10,710 nt of DNA. Source: Gemmatimonadota bacterium. GTDB lineage: Bacteria > Gemmatimonadota > Gemmatimonadetes > Gemmatimonadales > GWC2-71-9. The stretch is from contig JAEHDT010000044.1 of assembly GCA_016880225.1 (NCBI GenBank), forward strand, positions 1-10,710, read 5' to 3'. The position numbers and the translations under genes are program-made. The number at the start of each line of letters is the position of its first letter. Positions within the stretch are counted from its first letter, which is position 1. Shown piece after piece: positions 1 to 6,365 of the stretch. Under the pieces are notes generated by a model, which was not told the origin of the DNA, searched no databases, and was given only the letters and a program-made list of their open reading frames with translations.

Positions 1-247
1 AGCCGTACACGAGGCCGGCAGAGCGGCCGGGGGGCGCGAGGCTCGCCGCTGCCGCTAGCAACCGCCGCGCGTCGAAGCGCACCGCCTGCGCCGCGACCAC
101 GGAGCGGCACGCCCGCGCCAGCGCCTGTGTATCGCGATCCGCAAAACAGTCGACCACCACCACGTCATGCCCGCCGCGCGCCGCCGACGCCGCGAGGGCC
201 CGGCCCGTCACGGCTGCGACGAGAAACGACGTCGAATCAGGGGACAT
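1..247 (-). CDS. ATP-grasp protein of H4MPT/methanofuran clusters, N-terminal fragment (partial)
   Basis: The minus strand is open from an ATG at 247 to the left edge, giving 82 codons of N-terminus; the rest lies outside the window. The translation begins MSPDSTSFLVAAVTGRALAA and continues through a VVVVDCFADRDT segment to LVYG at the edge. This resembles the pre-ATP-grasp fold of COG2232-type ATP-grasp ligases, which have a GRALA-type first helix, a VVDxFxDxDT strand and a later (G)LVYG strand. Such ligases occur in methylotroph H4MPT clusters, and archaeal relatives add glutamate to tetrahydrosarcinapterin or to the methanofuran precursor. The ATP-binding domain is not visible, so the substrate cannot be named. 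In-frame upstream ATGs exist at 283, 307 and 349. None has a clear Shine-Dalgarno, and 247 places the conserved strand nearest the N-terminus, so I prefer it. The gene is divergent from the ferredoxin operon. The family call is moderately sure; the role is inferred from context. Confidence 0.62.
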   Translation of the reverse strand, partial: MSPDSTSFLVAAVTGRALAASAARGGHDVVVVDCFADRDTQALARACRSVVAAQAVRFDARRLLAAAASLAPPGRSAGLVYG

Positions 248-394
248 GTTCGGCTGGGTTGGCGGGGATCCGTGCGTAAACATACGCCGCGAGACGGGCT
301 TGTCCATGCCGCGCGCGCTCGGGATTGCGATGTTCGCGGATCGGGACATCTTACTCAGCGCAGAGGTTCCCAACCGTTTCTATAAGGAAGCTCC
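248..394. promoter_or_regulatory. Divergent intergenic region between ATP-grasp gene and ferredoxin operon
   Basis: This is the only clear non-coding gap of note, about 150 bases between two divergently read genes, so it should hold promoters for both. The part next to the ferredoxin is less GC-rich than its surroundings and contains a TATAAG element at 381-386, just upstream of the ribosome site. I see no convincing -35 box or operator palindrome. If the ATP-grasp gene starts at one of its upstream ATGs (283, 307 or 349), the region is shorter. That a promoter is here is inferred from gene orientation. Confidence 0.4.
384..390 (+). promoter_or_regulatory. Ribosome binding site for ferredoxin
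   Basis: AAGGAAG lies four bases before the ATG at 395. It supports that start and overlaps the TATAAG element at 381-386, so one of the two readings (ribosome site or -10 box) may be coincidental. Confidence 0.55.
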
Positions 395-700
395 ATGCCG
401 ACGATCGTGACGGCGAACTGCCAGCGGTGCCGTTTCACCGACTGCGTGACCGTGTGTCCCGTCGCCTGCTTTCACGGTGACGACGAGATGCTTTACATCG
501 ACAACAACGTCTGCATCGACTGCGGAGCCTGCGTGCCGATTTGTCCGGTGAAGGCGATCTACGAGGAGGCCGATCTCCCCGCCGAGCTGCGGAGCTGGAT
601 CGCAATCAACGCCGAGCGCGCTCCCACGCTGCCGAACATCACGGACAAGCAGGAGCCGTTGCCGGGAGCGGAGGCGCGCAAAGCGGAGCTCGGCTTTTGA
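395..700 (+). CDS. fdxA: 7Fe ferredoxin ([3Fe-4S][4Fe-4S], FdxA / Azotobacter FdI type)
   Basis: This is a soluble low-potential electron carrier of 101 residues, close to the usual length of about 107 for the family. Cysteines fall at 9, 12, 17, 21 and 25, then 40, 43, 46 and 50. This matches Azotobacter vinelandii ferredoxin I position for position. By that analogy C9, C17 and C50 bind a [3Fe-4S] cluster and C21, C40, C43 and C46 a [4Fe-4S] cluster, leaving C12 and C25 as extra cysteines. The C-terminal PNITDKQEPLPGAE stretch is also a family signature, next to the 7Fe-type acidic region. The ATG at 395 has an AAGGAAG ribosome site. The stop overlaps the TTG start of the NADP+ reductase, so the two are probably made together. 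The position at the head of the fwd operon suggests that it carries electrons between formyl-MFR dehydrogenase and the reductase. That partnership is inferred, while the ferredoxin type is well supported. Confidence 0.93.
   Translation: MPTIVTANCQRCRFTDCVTVCPVACFHGDDEMLYIDNNVCIDCGACVPICPVKAIYEEADLPAELRSWIAINAERAPTLPNITDKQEPLPGAEARKAELGF
685..688 (+). promoter_or_regulatory. Ribosome binding site supporting the TTG start at 697
   Basis: GGAG inside the end of the ferredoxin gene is eight bases upstream of TTG 697. This decides the start of the reductase, whose frame is open much further upstream. Confidence 0.5.
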
Positions 701-2067
701 GTCATCCGATTCGAGTCGCCATCGTCGGCTCGGGGCCCAGCGGGTTTTACGCCGCCGAGGGGCTCTTCAAGGCGGGCCGGGGGGTCCAGGTCGACATGTT
801 CGAGCGCCTCCCGGCGCCGTACGGACTGGTGCGCCACGGCGTGGCCCCGGACCACGCCAAGCTCAAGGAGCCGATGCGCGTGTACGAGGGCATCGCCCGG
901 AGCCCCGAGTTCCGCTTCCTCGGCAACGTCACCGTCGGCCGCGACGTGAGCGTCGACGACCTGCGCGCGGCCTACCACGCGGTGTTGTTTTGCTGCGGAG
1001 CGGAAAGCGACCGCCGCCTGGGAATCCCGGGCGAGGACCTGCCGGGGAGTCACACGGCCACCGAATTCGTCGGCTGGTACAACGGCCACCCCGACTACCG
1101 CGACCGGCAGTTCGACCTCGGTCAGGAGGTGGCCGTCATCATCGGCCAGGGGAACGTGGCGATCGACGTCGGCCGCATCCTCGCGAAGACGGTGGACGAG
1201 CTCAAGCACACCGACATCGCCGAGCACGCGCTCGAGTGCCTGGCCCAATCCCGCATCCGCGAGATCCACCTCATCGGGCGCCGTGGCCCGGCGCAGGCCA
1301 AGTTCACGACCAAGGAATTCCGCGAGCTCGGAGAGCTGGCCGATTGCGACCCGGTCGTCGACGCAGCCGACCTCGCGCTCAACCCGGAGAGTCTGGCCGA
1401 GCTCGAGGACCGGAGCGGCTCCGTCGCCAAGAAGAACCTCGAAGTCCTGAAGGGCTTCGCCGCCCGGCCCGCGCGCGCCGTGCGGCGGCGCCTGTTCCTG
1501 CGGTTCCTGCTGAGCCCGGTCGAGCTCGAGGGCGACGATCGCTTGCAGCGGGTCGTGCTCGAGCGCAATCGGCTCGAGGGCGCCGCGGGGCGTCAGAGCG
1601 CGCGGGGCACCGGCGAGCGCATCACCCAGGCCTCCGGGCTGCTGTTCCGGAGCATCGGCTACAAGGGCGTCGCCATCCCCGGCGTCCCGTTCGACGCGCG
1701 CCAGGGCATCTTTCCCACCCGGGACGGCCGGATCGTGGACGAGACCGGCGCGCCGGTCCCGGGGCTGTACGCATCGGGGTGGATCAAGCGTGGCCCGACC
1801 GGGATCATCGGCACGAATCGGGCGGACAGCCTGGCGACCGTGACCTCCCTGCTCGCCGATCTCGGCGCGCTCGACGCCGGACCGAGACCCGGCGCCGAGG
1901 GGCTCGCGGCGCTGGCCTCGGGGCGGGGACCGCGCGTGATCGGCTTCGAGGACTGGCTGGTGATCGACCGCGCGGAGGTGCAGCGCGGGGCGGCTAAGGG
2001 CAAGCCGCGCGAGAAGTTCACACGCGTGGGCGAGATGCTGCAGCTGGTGCCGCGCCCCCTGCGATGA
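697..2067 (+). CDS. fprA: Ferredoxin-NADP+ reductase, FprA / adrenodoxin reductase type (FAD flavoprotein)
   Basis: This FAD enzyme moves electrons between reduced ferredoxin and NADP(H). With a TTG start overlapping the ferredoxin stop (TTGA) the product is 456 residues, the same length as mycobacterial FprA. The FAD dinucleotide motif is GSGPSG at 11-16, followed by the family's YGLVRHGVAPDH segment. The NADP motif GQGNVAIDVGR begins at 150. The paired arginines RRGP at 195-198 are the usual 2'-phosphate contacts and argue for NADPH over NADH. The C-terminal FAD closing motif GWIKRGPTGIIGTN starts at 361. The frame is open upstream to 541, but that stretch lies in the ferredoxin gene, and the FAD motif sits correctly near the N-terminus only with the 697 start. 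Tight coupling to a 7Fe ferredoxin is typical of this family. Its place ahead of fwdDBA suggests that it links formyl-MFR oxidation to NADPH formation, or the reverse. The physiological direction is inferred. Confidence 0.93.
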   Translation: MSHPIRVAIVGSGPSGFYAAEGLFKAGRGVQVDMFERLPAPYGLVRHGVAPDHAKLKEPMRVYEGIARSPEFRFLGNVTVGRDVSVDDLRAAYHAVLFCCGAESDRRLGIPGEDLPGSHTATEFVGWYNGHPDYRDRQFDLGQEVAVIIGQGNVAIDVGRILAKTVDELKHTDIAEHALECLAQSRIREIHLIGRRGPAQAKFTTKEFRELGELADCDPVVDAADLALNPESLAELEDRSGSVAKKNLEVLKGFAARPARAVRRRLFLRFLLSPVELEGDDRLQRVVLERNRLEGAAGRQSARGTGERITQASGLLFRSIGYKGVAIPGVPFDARQGIFPTRDGRIVDETGAPVPGLYASGWIKRGPTGIIGTNRADSLATVTSLLADLGALDAGPRPGAEGLAALASGRGPRVIGFEDWLVIDRAEVQRGAAKGKPREKFTRVGEMLQLVPRPLR

Positions 2068-2082
2068 GGCAGCGGGGAAGCT

Positions 2083-2088
2083 ATACTA
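2083..2088 (+). promoter_or_regulatory. TATACT element just upstream of fwdD
   Basis: TATACT is a five-of-six match to the sigma70 -10 consensus in a very GC-rich stretch. It sits four bases before the fwdD ATG, so a transcript starting from it would have little or no leader. No matching -35 hexamer is visible. It may be a weak internal promoter separating fwd expression from the ferredoxin/reductase pair, or chance. Confidence 0.25.
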
Positions 2089-2092
2089 CGCC

Positions 2093-2452
2093 ATGCCTGA
2101 GATGATGACCTTGATCGGCGGGCGGACGAGCAAGCAGGGCACGTCGCTTACCCATGGCAAGTTGGACGGGGAGTATCTCGAGGTCACGTCCACCGTGGAG
2201 ATGAACGTCGAAGACATGGCGCGTCTCGGGCTCAAGAACGGCAGCCGGGTGAAGCTGCGCACCCCGGAGGGCGAGGCCGTGCTCAAGTGCAAGGGCCGGG
2301 AGACGAAAGACTTGCCGCGCGGGATCCTGTTCCTGGCGTACGGGCCGCTGTCGAGCCAGTTGATGGCGGGCGACACGGCCGGGACCGGCATGCCGATCTC
2401 CAAGAACCTGGACGTCGAGGTCGAGCCGGTTCCAGACCAGGCCGGGCCTTGA
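2093..2452 (+). CDS. fwdD: Formylmethanofuran dehydrogenase subunit D (molybdopterin dinucleotide-binding)
   Basis: This is a small 119-residue protein with the fold of the C-terminal molybdopterin-dinucleotide-binding domain of Mo/W enzymes. In methanogens it closes over the pterins of the FwdB active site. The signature run LPRGILFLAYGPLSSQL, then GTGMP and a final DVEVEP, is typical of FwdD. The central NGSRVKLRTPEGEAVL resembles the nucleotide-binding barrel of the family. The length is slightly below the usual 130. It begins 25 bases after the reductase and ends 13 bases before fwdB. A GGGGAAG stretch lies 12 bases upstream of the ATG, which is rather far, and a TATACT sequence lies between them. 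The Methylobacterium Fhc complex (FhcABCD) has no such separate subunit. Its presence therefore suggests that the partner FwdB really binds a metal-pterin cofactor. The identity is good; that consequence is inferred. Confidence 0.88.
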   Translation: MPEMMTLIGGRTSKQGTSLTHGKLDGEYLEVTSTVEMNVEDMARLGLKNGSRVKLRTPEGEAVLKCKGRETKDLPRGILFLAYGPLSSQLMAGDTAGTGMPISKNLDVEVEPVPDQAGP

Positions 2453-2454
2453 TG

Positions 2455-2459
2455 AGGAG
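2455..2459 (+). promoter_or_regulatory. Ribosome binding site for fwdB
   Basis: AGGAG is six bases before the ATG at 2466 and immediately follows the fwdD stop. It fixes the fwdB start. Confidence 0.65.
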
Positions 2460-2465
2460 TGAACG

Positions 2466-3827
2466 ATGAGCGACAACCTGAAAGTGGTGGAGAACGCCAC
2501 CTGCACATTTTGCGGCTGCGTCTGCGATGACATGAACCTCACTGTGGACGTGGACGAGCATCGCATCACGAAGGCGGAGAATGCGTGCATCCTCGGCAAG
2601 GCATGGTTCCGCGAGCACGGCATCGAGCAGCGGCCCTTCGCCTTGATCGACGGCCACGAGGCGACCACCGAAGCGGGCGTCGAGGAGGCGGCCCAGATCC
2701 TCGCCCGAGCGCGGTTCCCCATGATCTACGGCTTGTCCGATACGACGTGCGAGGCGCAGCGCGTCGCCGTAGGACTGGCGGACATGCTCGGCGGGACGAT
2801 CGACACCACGACGTCGGTGTGCCACGGCCCGTCGGGTATCGCCTTCCAGGGCGTGGGCGAGAGCACGGCCTCCCTGGGCGAGCTCAAGAACCGCGCTGAC
2901 ATGATCGTCTTCTGGGGAGGGAACCCCGCCGAAGCGCACCCGCGGCTGTTCTCGCGCTACGCGGTGACCCCGAAGGGGATGTACATCCCCAACGGCCGCA
3001 AGGACCGCACGATCGTACTGGTGGACGTGCGCCGCACGGCCAGCACGCCGGCGGCCGACATCTTCGTTCAGGTGAAGCCGCGCAGCGACTTCGAGGTGCT
3101 GTGGGCGCTGCGGGCGCTCGTCAAGGGACGCAAGGTCGATCCGTCGATCGAGCGGCGCACCGGCGTGTCGCTCGCGGTGCTCGAGGACCTGGTGGCGCGC
3201 ATGAAGCGCTGCAACTACGGCGCCTTCCTGTTCGGGATGGGGCTCACGATGAACCGCGGCCGCCACTTCAATTCGGCGGCGCTGCTGGCGCTCGCCACCG
3301 ACCTGAACCAGTTCACACACTGGGTGGCGAAGCCGGTGCGGGGCCACGGCAACGTGACCGGCGCGGACAACGTCGTCTCCTGGCAGACGGGGTTCCCGTT
3401 CGGCGTCAACTTCAGCCGCGGCTATCCCCGCTTCAATCCCGGCGAGTTCACGACCGTGGACGTGCTGGCTCGCGGCGATGCCGACGCGGCGTTGATCATC
3501 GCCAGCGATCCGGCGTCCAATTTCCCCAAGCCGGCGATCGAGCACCTGAAGCGCATCCCCGTGATTGTGCTCGATCCCAAAGCCACGCTGACGAGCCGGC
3601 TGGCCCGCGTGGCGTTCACGACGGCGACCTACGGCATCAACGTGACGGGGACCGTGTACCGCATGGACGACGTGGCCCTCACCTTGCGGCCGGCCTTCCC
3701 ATCGCCGTACCCGAGCGACGAGCAGGTGCTGACCGCCATCCGCGACCGGGTGCGCGTGCTGCTCGGTGGCAACCGGTTGCCGGCCGGCGCCGCGCCCATC
3801 GCCCCCGCCGTCGCCGCCGCCTCGTAA
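2466..3827 (+). CDS. fwdB: Formylmethanofuran dehydrogenase subunit B, Mo/W catalytic subunit with intact metal site
   Basis: This is the catalytic oxidoreductase subunit that, in methanogens, interconverts CO2 and formate at a Mo/W-bispterin centre. The product is 453 residues, near the usual 430. The N-terminal CTFCGCVCDD gives C13, C16, C18 and C20, and C41 follows in NAC. C13, C16, C20 and C41 match the [4Fe-4S] ligands. TTTSVCHGPSG supplies C119 and H120, matching the tungsten-ligand Cys118 and its neighbouring histidine in Methanothermobacter FwdB. KPVRGHGNVTG gives R292, the likely counterpart of its active-site arginine. The bacterial hydrolytic homologue FhcB of Methylobacterium lacks these metal-binding cysteines. 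This copy therefore looks redox-competent, although activity cannot be read from sequence. The last 15 or so residues form an Ala/Pro-rich tail. It lies between fwdD and fwdA. A diverged formate dehydrogenase is the alternative family, but neighbours and motifs favour FwdB strongly. Confidence 0.94.
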   Translation: MSDNLKVVENATCTFCGCVCDDMNLTVDVDEHRITKAENACILGKAWFREHGIEQRPFALIDGHEATTEAGVEEAAQILARARFPMIYGLSDTTCEAQRVAVGLADMLGGTIDTTTSVCHGPSGIAFQGVGESTASLGELKNRADMIVFWGGNPAEAHPRLFSRYAVTPKGMYIPNGRKDRTIVLVDVRRTASTPAADIFVQVKPRSDFEVLWALRALVKGRKVDPSIERRTGVSLAVLEDLVARMKRCNYGAFLFGMGLTMNRGRHFNSAALLALATDLNQFTHWVAKPVRGHGNVTGADNVVSWQTGFPFGVNFSRGYPRFNPGEFTTVDVLARGDADAALIIASDPASNFPKPAIEHLKRIPVIVLDPKATLTSRLARVAFTTATYGINVTGTVYRMDDVALTLRPAFPSPYPSDEQVLTAIRDRVRVLLGGNRLPAGAAPIAPAVAAAS

Positions 3828-3853
3828 GCGCCGCGCGTCCCGGACCACGTCCC

Positions 3854-5545
3854 GTGGGATCGCCGCTGCGCATCGTCAACGGCCGGGTGTACGATCCCGC
3901 GAACGGCGTGAACGGCGTGGTGCGGGACGTGTGCGTCCGCGACGGAAAGATCGTGGACGACGTGCCGCCGGACGCCAAGCGAATCGACGCGACCGGCCTC
4001 GTCGTGATGCCCGGCGGCGTCGACATCCATTGTCACATCGCCGGCCCCAAGGTCAATCTCGCCCGCAAGGTGCAGCCCGAGACCCACCGGGACGACGTGC
4101 AGCTCCGCACCCGGGTCACGCGCTCCGGGACCGGCGGCACGGTGCCCTCCACGTTCGCGACCGGCTACCGCTACGCCACCCTCGGCTACACGACGGCCAT
4201 GGAAGCGGCCGTGCCGCCGCTCGGCGCGCGGCACACGCTGGAGGAGTTCCACGACACGCCCGTGATCGACAAGGGCTTCTTCGTGCTGGTGGGCAACAAC
4301 CTGCTGCTGTACCGGCTGCTGCAGGAGGGACGGCTCGAGGAGTTCCGGCACGCGCTCGCGTGGTGGCTGACGGTGACCAAGGCCTACGCCCCCAAGCTCG
4401 TCAATCCGGGCGGAGACGAGATGTGGAAAGGCCAGCGCAACGCCAATATCACCGCACTCGACGACAAGATCGGCGCGTTCGACCTGACGCCGCGCCGCGT
4501 CATCGCCGCCTTCATCGAAGCCGCGAACGCGCTGGGGCTGCCCCACCCGGTGCACATCCACTGCAACAACCTGGGCCACACCGGCAACGTCGAGACGACG
4601 CTCGAGACGATGCGCCTCGCCGAGGGCCGGCGCGCCCACATGGCGCACATTCAGTTCCACAGCTACGGCGCCGTCGCCGGGAAGAGCCGCAGCAACCCGA
4701 CGTCGCGCGCGCGAGACATCGCCGAGTACGTCAACACGCACCCCAACATCAGCGCCGACGTCGGAGCCGTGATGTTCGGGCACTCGACCAGCATGACGGC
4801 GGACGCCCCGCTGGCGTACATGCTGTACCGCATCGCCGGGGGAAAGTGGGTGAACGCCGACACGGAGAACGAGAGCGGCTGCGGCATCGTCCCCTTCACC
4901 TACCAGGACCAGGTCTACACCAACGCCCTGCAGTGGGCCATCGGGCTCGAGCTGTTCCTCCTCTCGGAGGACCCTTGGCGCATGGTGTTCTCCACCGATC
5001 ACCCGAACGGCGGCTCGTTCATGACCTACCCGCGGCTGATCCGCCTGCTCATGGACAGCGAGTTCCGCAAGCAGCAGATGGCCCAGGTGAACCAGAAGGC
5101 GCTCGACCATACCAGCCTGCGCGACCTGCAGGGGCGGGAGTACTCGCTCTACGAGATCGCGATCATCACGCGCGCCGGACCGGCTCGCCTGCTCGGCCTC
5201 ACCGCTAAGGGCCACCTGGGCGTCGGAGCCGACGCCGACATCACCCTTTACGAAGAGGACGACGACAAGGAGAAGATGTTCGCGGCGCCGCGCTACGTCA
5301 TCAAGGACGGCGAACTGATCGTCGAGGACCACGAGTTCCGCGACGACCACGGAGGGCGCGTGCTGCACGTGGCGCCGGCGTACGACGCCAAGATCGAGCA
5401 GGTGATCGAGCCGTTCTTCGAGGACTACTACACCATCCGGTTCGCCAATTACGCGGTGGACGACCGCTACCTGTCGCATCACCAGGTGATCCCGACGGCG
5501 GCCCCGGCCGCCGCGGCCACGCCCGCCGGAGCCGCGCGGCCGTGA
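3854..5545 (+). CDS. fwdA: Formylmethanofuran dehydrogenase subunit A (amidohydrolase, FwdA/FhcA)
   Basis: This amidohydrolase-fold subunit condenses formate with, or hydrolyses it from, the amine of methanofuran at a binuclear metal centre. From the GTG at 3854 the product is 563 residues, close to the usual 570. Expected ligands are visible: H59 and H61 in VDIHCHIAGPKVN, K181 in PKLVNPGG (the carboxylated lysine position), H234 and H236 in VHIHCNNLG, and D382 in FSTDHPNGG. These match His57, His59, Lys178, His231 and Asp385 of archaeal FwdA in order and approximate spacing. The frame is open far upstream inside fwdB, but homology starts at LRIVNGRVYDP, so GTG 3854, 26 bases after fwdB, is the best start; its ribosome site is weak. 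The protein ends with an Ala/Pro-rich tail and its stop overlaps the fwdC start. FhcA of methylotrophs keeps this same site, so subunit A alone does not separate hydrolase from dehydrogenase. Confidence 0.95.
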   Translation: MGSPLRIVNGRVYDPANGVNGVVRDVCVRDGKIVDDVPPDAKRIDATGLVVMPGGVDIHCHIAGPKVNLARKVQPETHRDDVQLRTRVTRSGTGGTVPSTFATGYRYATLGYTTAMEAAVPPLGARHTLEEFHDTPVIDKGFFVLVGNNLLLYRLLQEGRLEEFRHALAWWLTVTKAYAPKLVNPGGDEMWKGQRNANITALDDKIGAFDLTPRRVIAAFIEAANALGLPHPVHIHCNNLGHTGNVETTLETMRLAEGRRAHMAHIQFHSYGAVAGKSRSNPTSRARDIAEYVNTHPNISADVGAVMFGHSTSMTADAPLAYMLYRIAGGKWVNADTENESGCGIVPFTYQDQVYTNALQWAIGLELFLLSEDPWRMVFSTDHPNGGSFMTYPRLIRLLMDSEFRKQQMAQVNQKALDHTSLRDLQGREYSLYEIAIITRAGPARLLGLTAKGHLGVGADADITLYEEDDDKEKMFAAPRYVIKDGELIVEDHEFRDDHGGRVLHVAPAYDAKIEQVIEPFFEDYYTIRFANYAVDDRYLSHHQVIPTAAPAAAATPAGAARP

Positions 5546-6363
5546 GCCTCGCCCTCACCCTGCACACCGTACCCACGGTGCCGCTCGAGGCGGAGGTGCT
5601 GAGTCCGGCCCGACTGGCCGGCCTGTCCGCGCCCGAAGCGGCGAAGCTCACCGTGGTCTACGGCAATCAGCGGGCCGACCTGGGGGACTTTTTCAAGGTC
5701 GGGAAGGGCGCGGACGGCGAGCTGCACCTGACGGGCGATCTGGCCCGCGTGAAGCGGGTCGGGATGGGCATGGCGGAGGGCCGCATCGTGGTACACGGCT
5801 CCGCGGGCATGCACCTGGGGACCGGGATGACCGGCGGGGAGATCGTGGTGGAAGGCGACGCGGGCGATTGGGTGGGCTCGGAGATGACCGGGGGACGGAT
5901 CACCGTCAAAGGGAACGCCGGCCACATGGTGGGCAGCGCGACCCGCGGCAGCGCCGTCGGCGTGCGCGGCGGTGAGATCCTCATCTTCGGGAACGTGGGC
6001 AACGAGGCCGGCAGCGGTATGCGGCGCGGGCTGATCGCGATCGGAGGCGACAGCGGCGACTTCGCCGGGGTGAACATGCTCGCCGGCACGATCGTCGTGC
6101 TCGGCAGGCTCGGCTGGCGCACCGGCGCGGGGATGGCCCGGGGGTCGATCATCTCGATGCATCCGGCGGAGCTCCTGCCCACGTTCGCCTACGCGTGCAC
6201 TTACTCCCCGCTCTTCTTGCGCCTGTGCCTGCTGCACCTCGGGCGGCTGGGGTTGCCGGTCGCCCGCTCCCAGGTGGAGGGCCGCTATCAGCGCTGGTGC
6301 GGCGACGCGGTGGAGCTGAACCGGGGCGAAGTGCTGCTGCTCGATTCGGCGCCGGGGGCGTGA
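5542..6363 (+). CDS. fwdC: Formylmethanofuran dehydrogenase subunit C (FwdC/FhcC, beta-helix)
   Basis: This structural subunit of the Fwd/Fhc complex has the glutamate synthase GXGXG-type beta-helix. It organises the assembly and sits against the amidohydrolase subunit. The product is 273 residues from a GTG that overlaps the fwdA stop (GTGA), with GGAG ten bases upstream at 5528-5531. From about residue 65 to 215 it shows glycine-rich coils of roughly 19 residues, for example GMAEGRIVVHGSAG at 76, GMTGGEIVVEGDAG at 95 and EMTGGRITVKGNAG at 114. Later coils read EILIFGNVGNEAGSGMRRG and TIVVLGRLGW. The C-terminal 60 residues are non-repetitive (LLPTFAYACTYSPLF onward), as in FhcC proteins. No catalytic residues are expected. 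It lies between fwdA and the formyltransferase gene, with which it would form the same complex in methylotrophs. Confidence 0.93.
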   Translation: MSLALTLHTVPTVPLEAEVLSPARLAGLSAPEAAKLTVVYGNQRADLGDFFKVGKGADGELHLTGDLARVKRVGMGMAEGRIVVHGSAGMHLGTGMTGGEIVVEGDAGDWVGSEMTGGRITVKGNAGHMVGSATRGSAVGVRGGEILIFGNVGNEAGSGMRRGLIAIGGDSGDFAGVNMLAGTIVVLGRLGWRTGAGMARGSIISMHPAELLPTFAYACTYSPLFLRLCLLHLGRLGLPVARSQVEGRYQRWCGDAVELNRGEVLLLDSAPGA

Positions 6364-6365
6364 CG

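Noticed and set aside
167..385. 72-codon plus-strand frame before the ferredoxin
   Set aside because: It is Arg-rich, overlaps the ATP-grasp N-terminus on the other strand, and has no ribosome site or similarity that I recognise.
541..696. Upstream extension of the reductase frame into the ferredoxin gene
   Set aside because: It would add 52 Arg/Gly-rich residues before the FAD motif, which normally lies near the N-terminus. TTG 697 gives the standard family length.
2283..3848. 521-codon open frame on the minus strand opposite fwdB
   Set aside because: It runs antisense to fwdB, is rich in Arg, His, Val and Gly, and shows no recognisable motif. It is explained by the high third-position GC of the real gene.
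3101..3853. Upstream extension of the fwdA frame through fwdB
   Set aside because: It is an out-of-frame translation of fwdB with no motif. Family similarity begins right after GTG 3854.
3629..5482. 617-codon open frame on the minus strand opposite fwdA
   Set aside because: It is a shadow of fwdA with low-complexity Val/Asp/His/Arg composition and no domain. The plus-strand frame carries every catalytic residue of the family.
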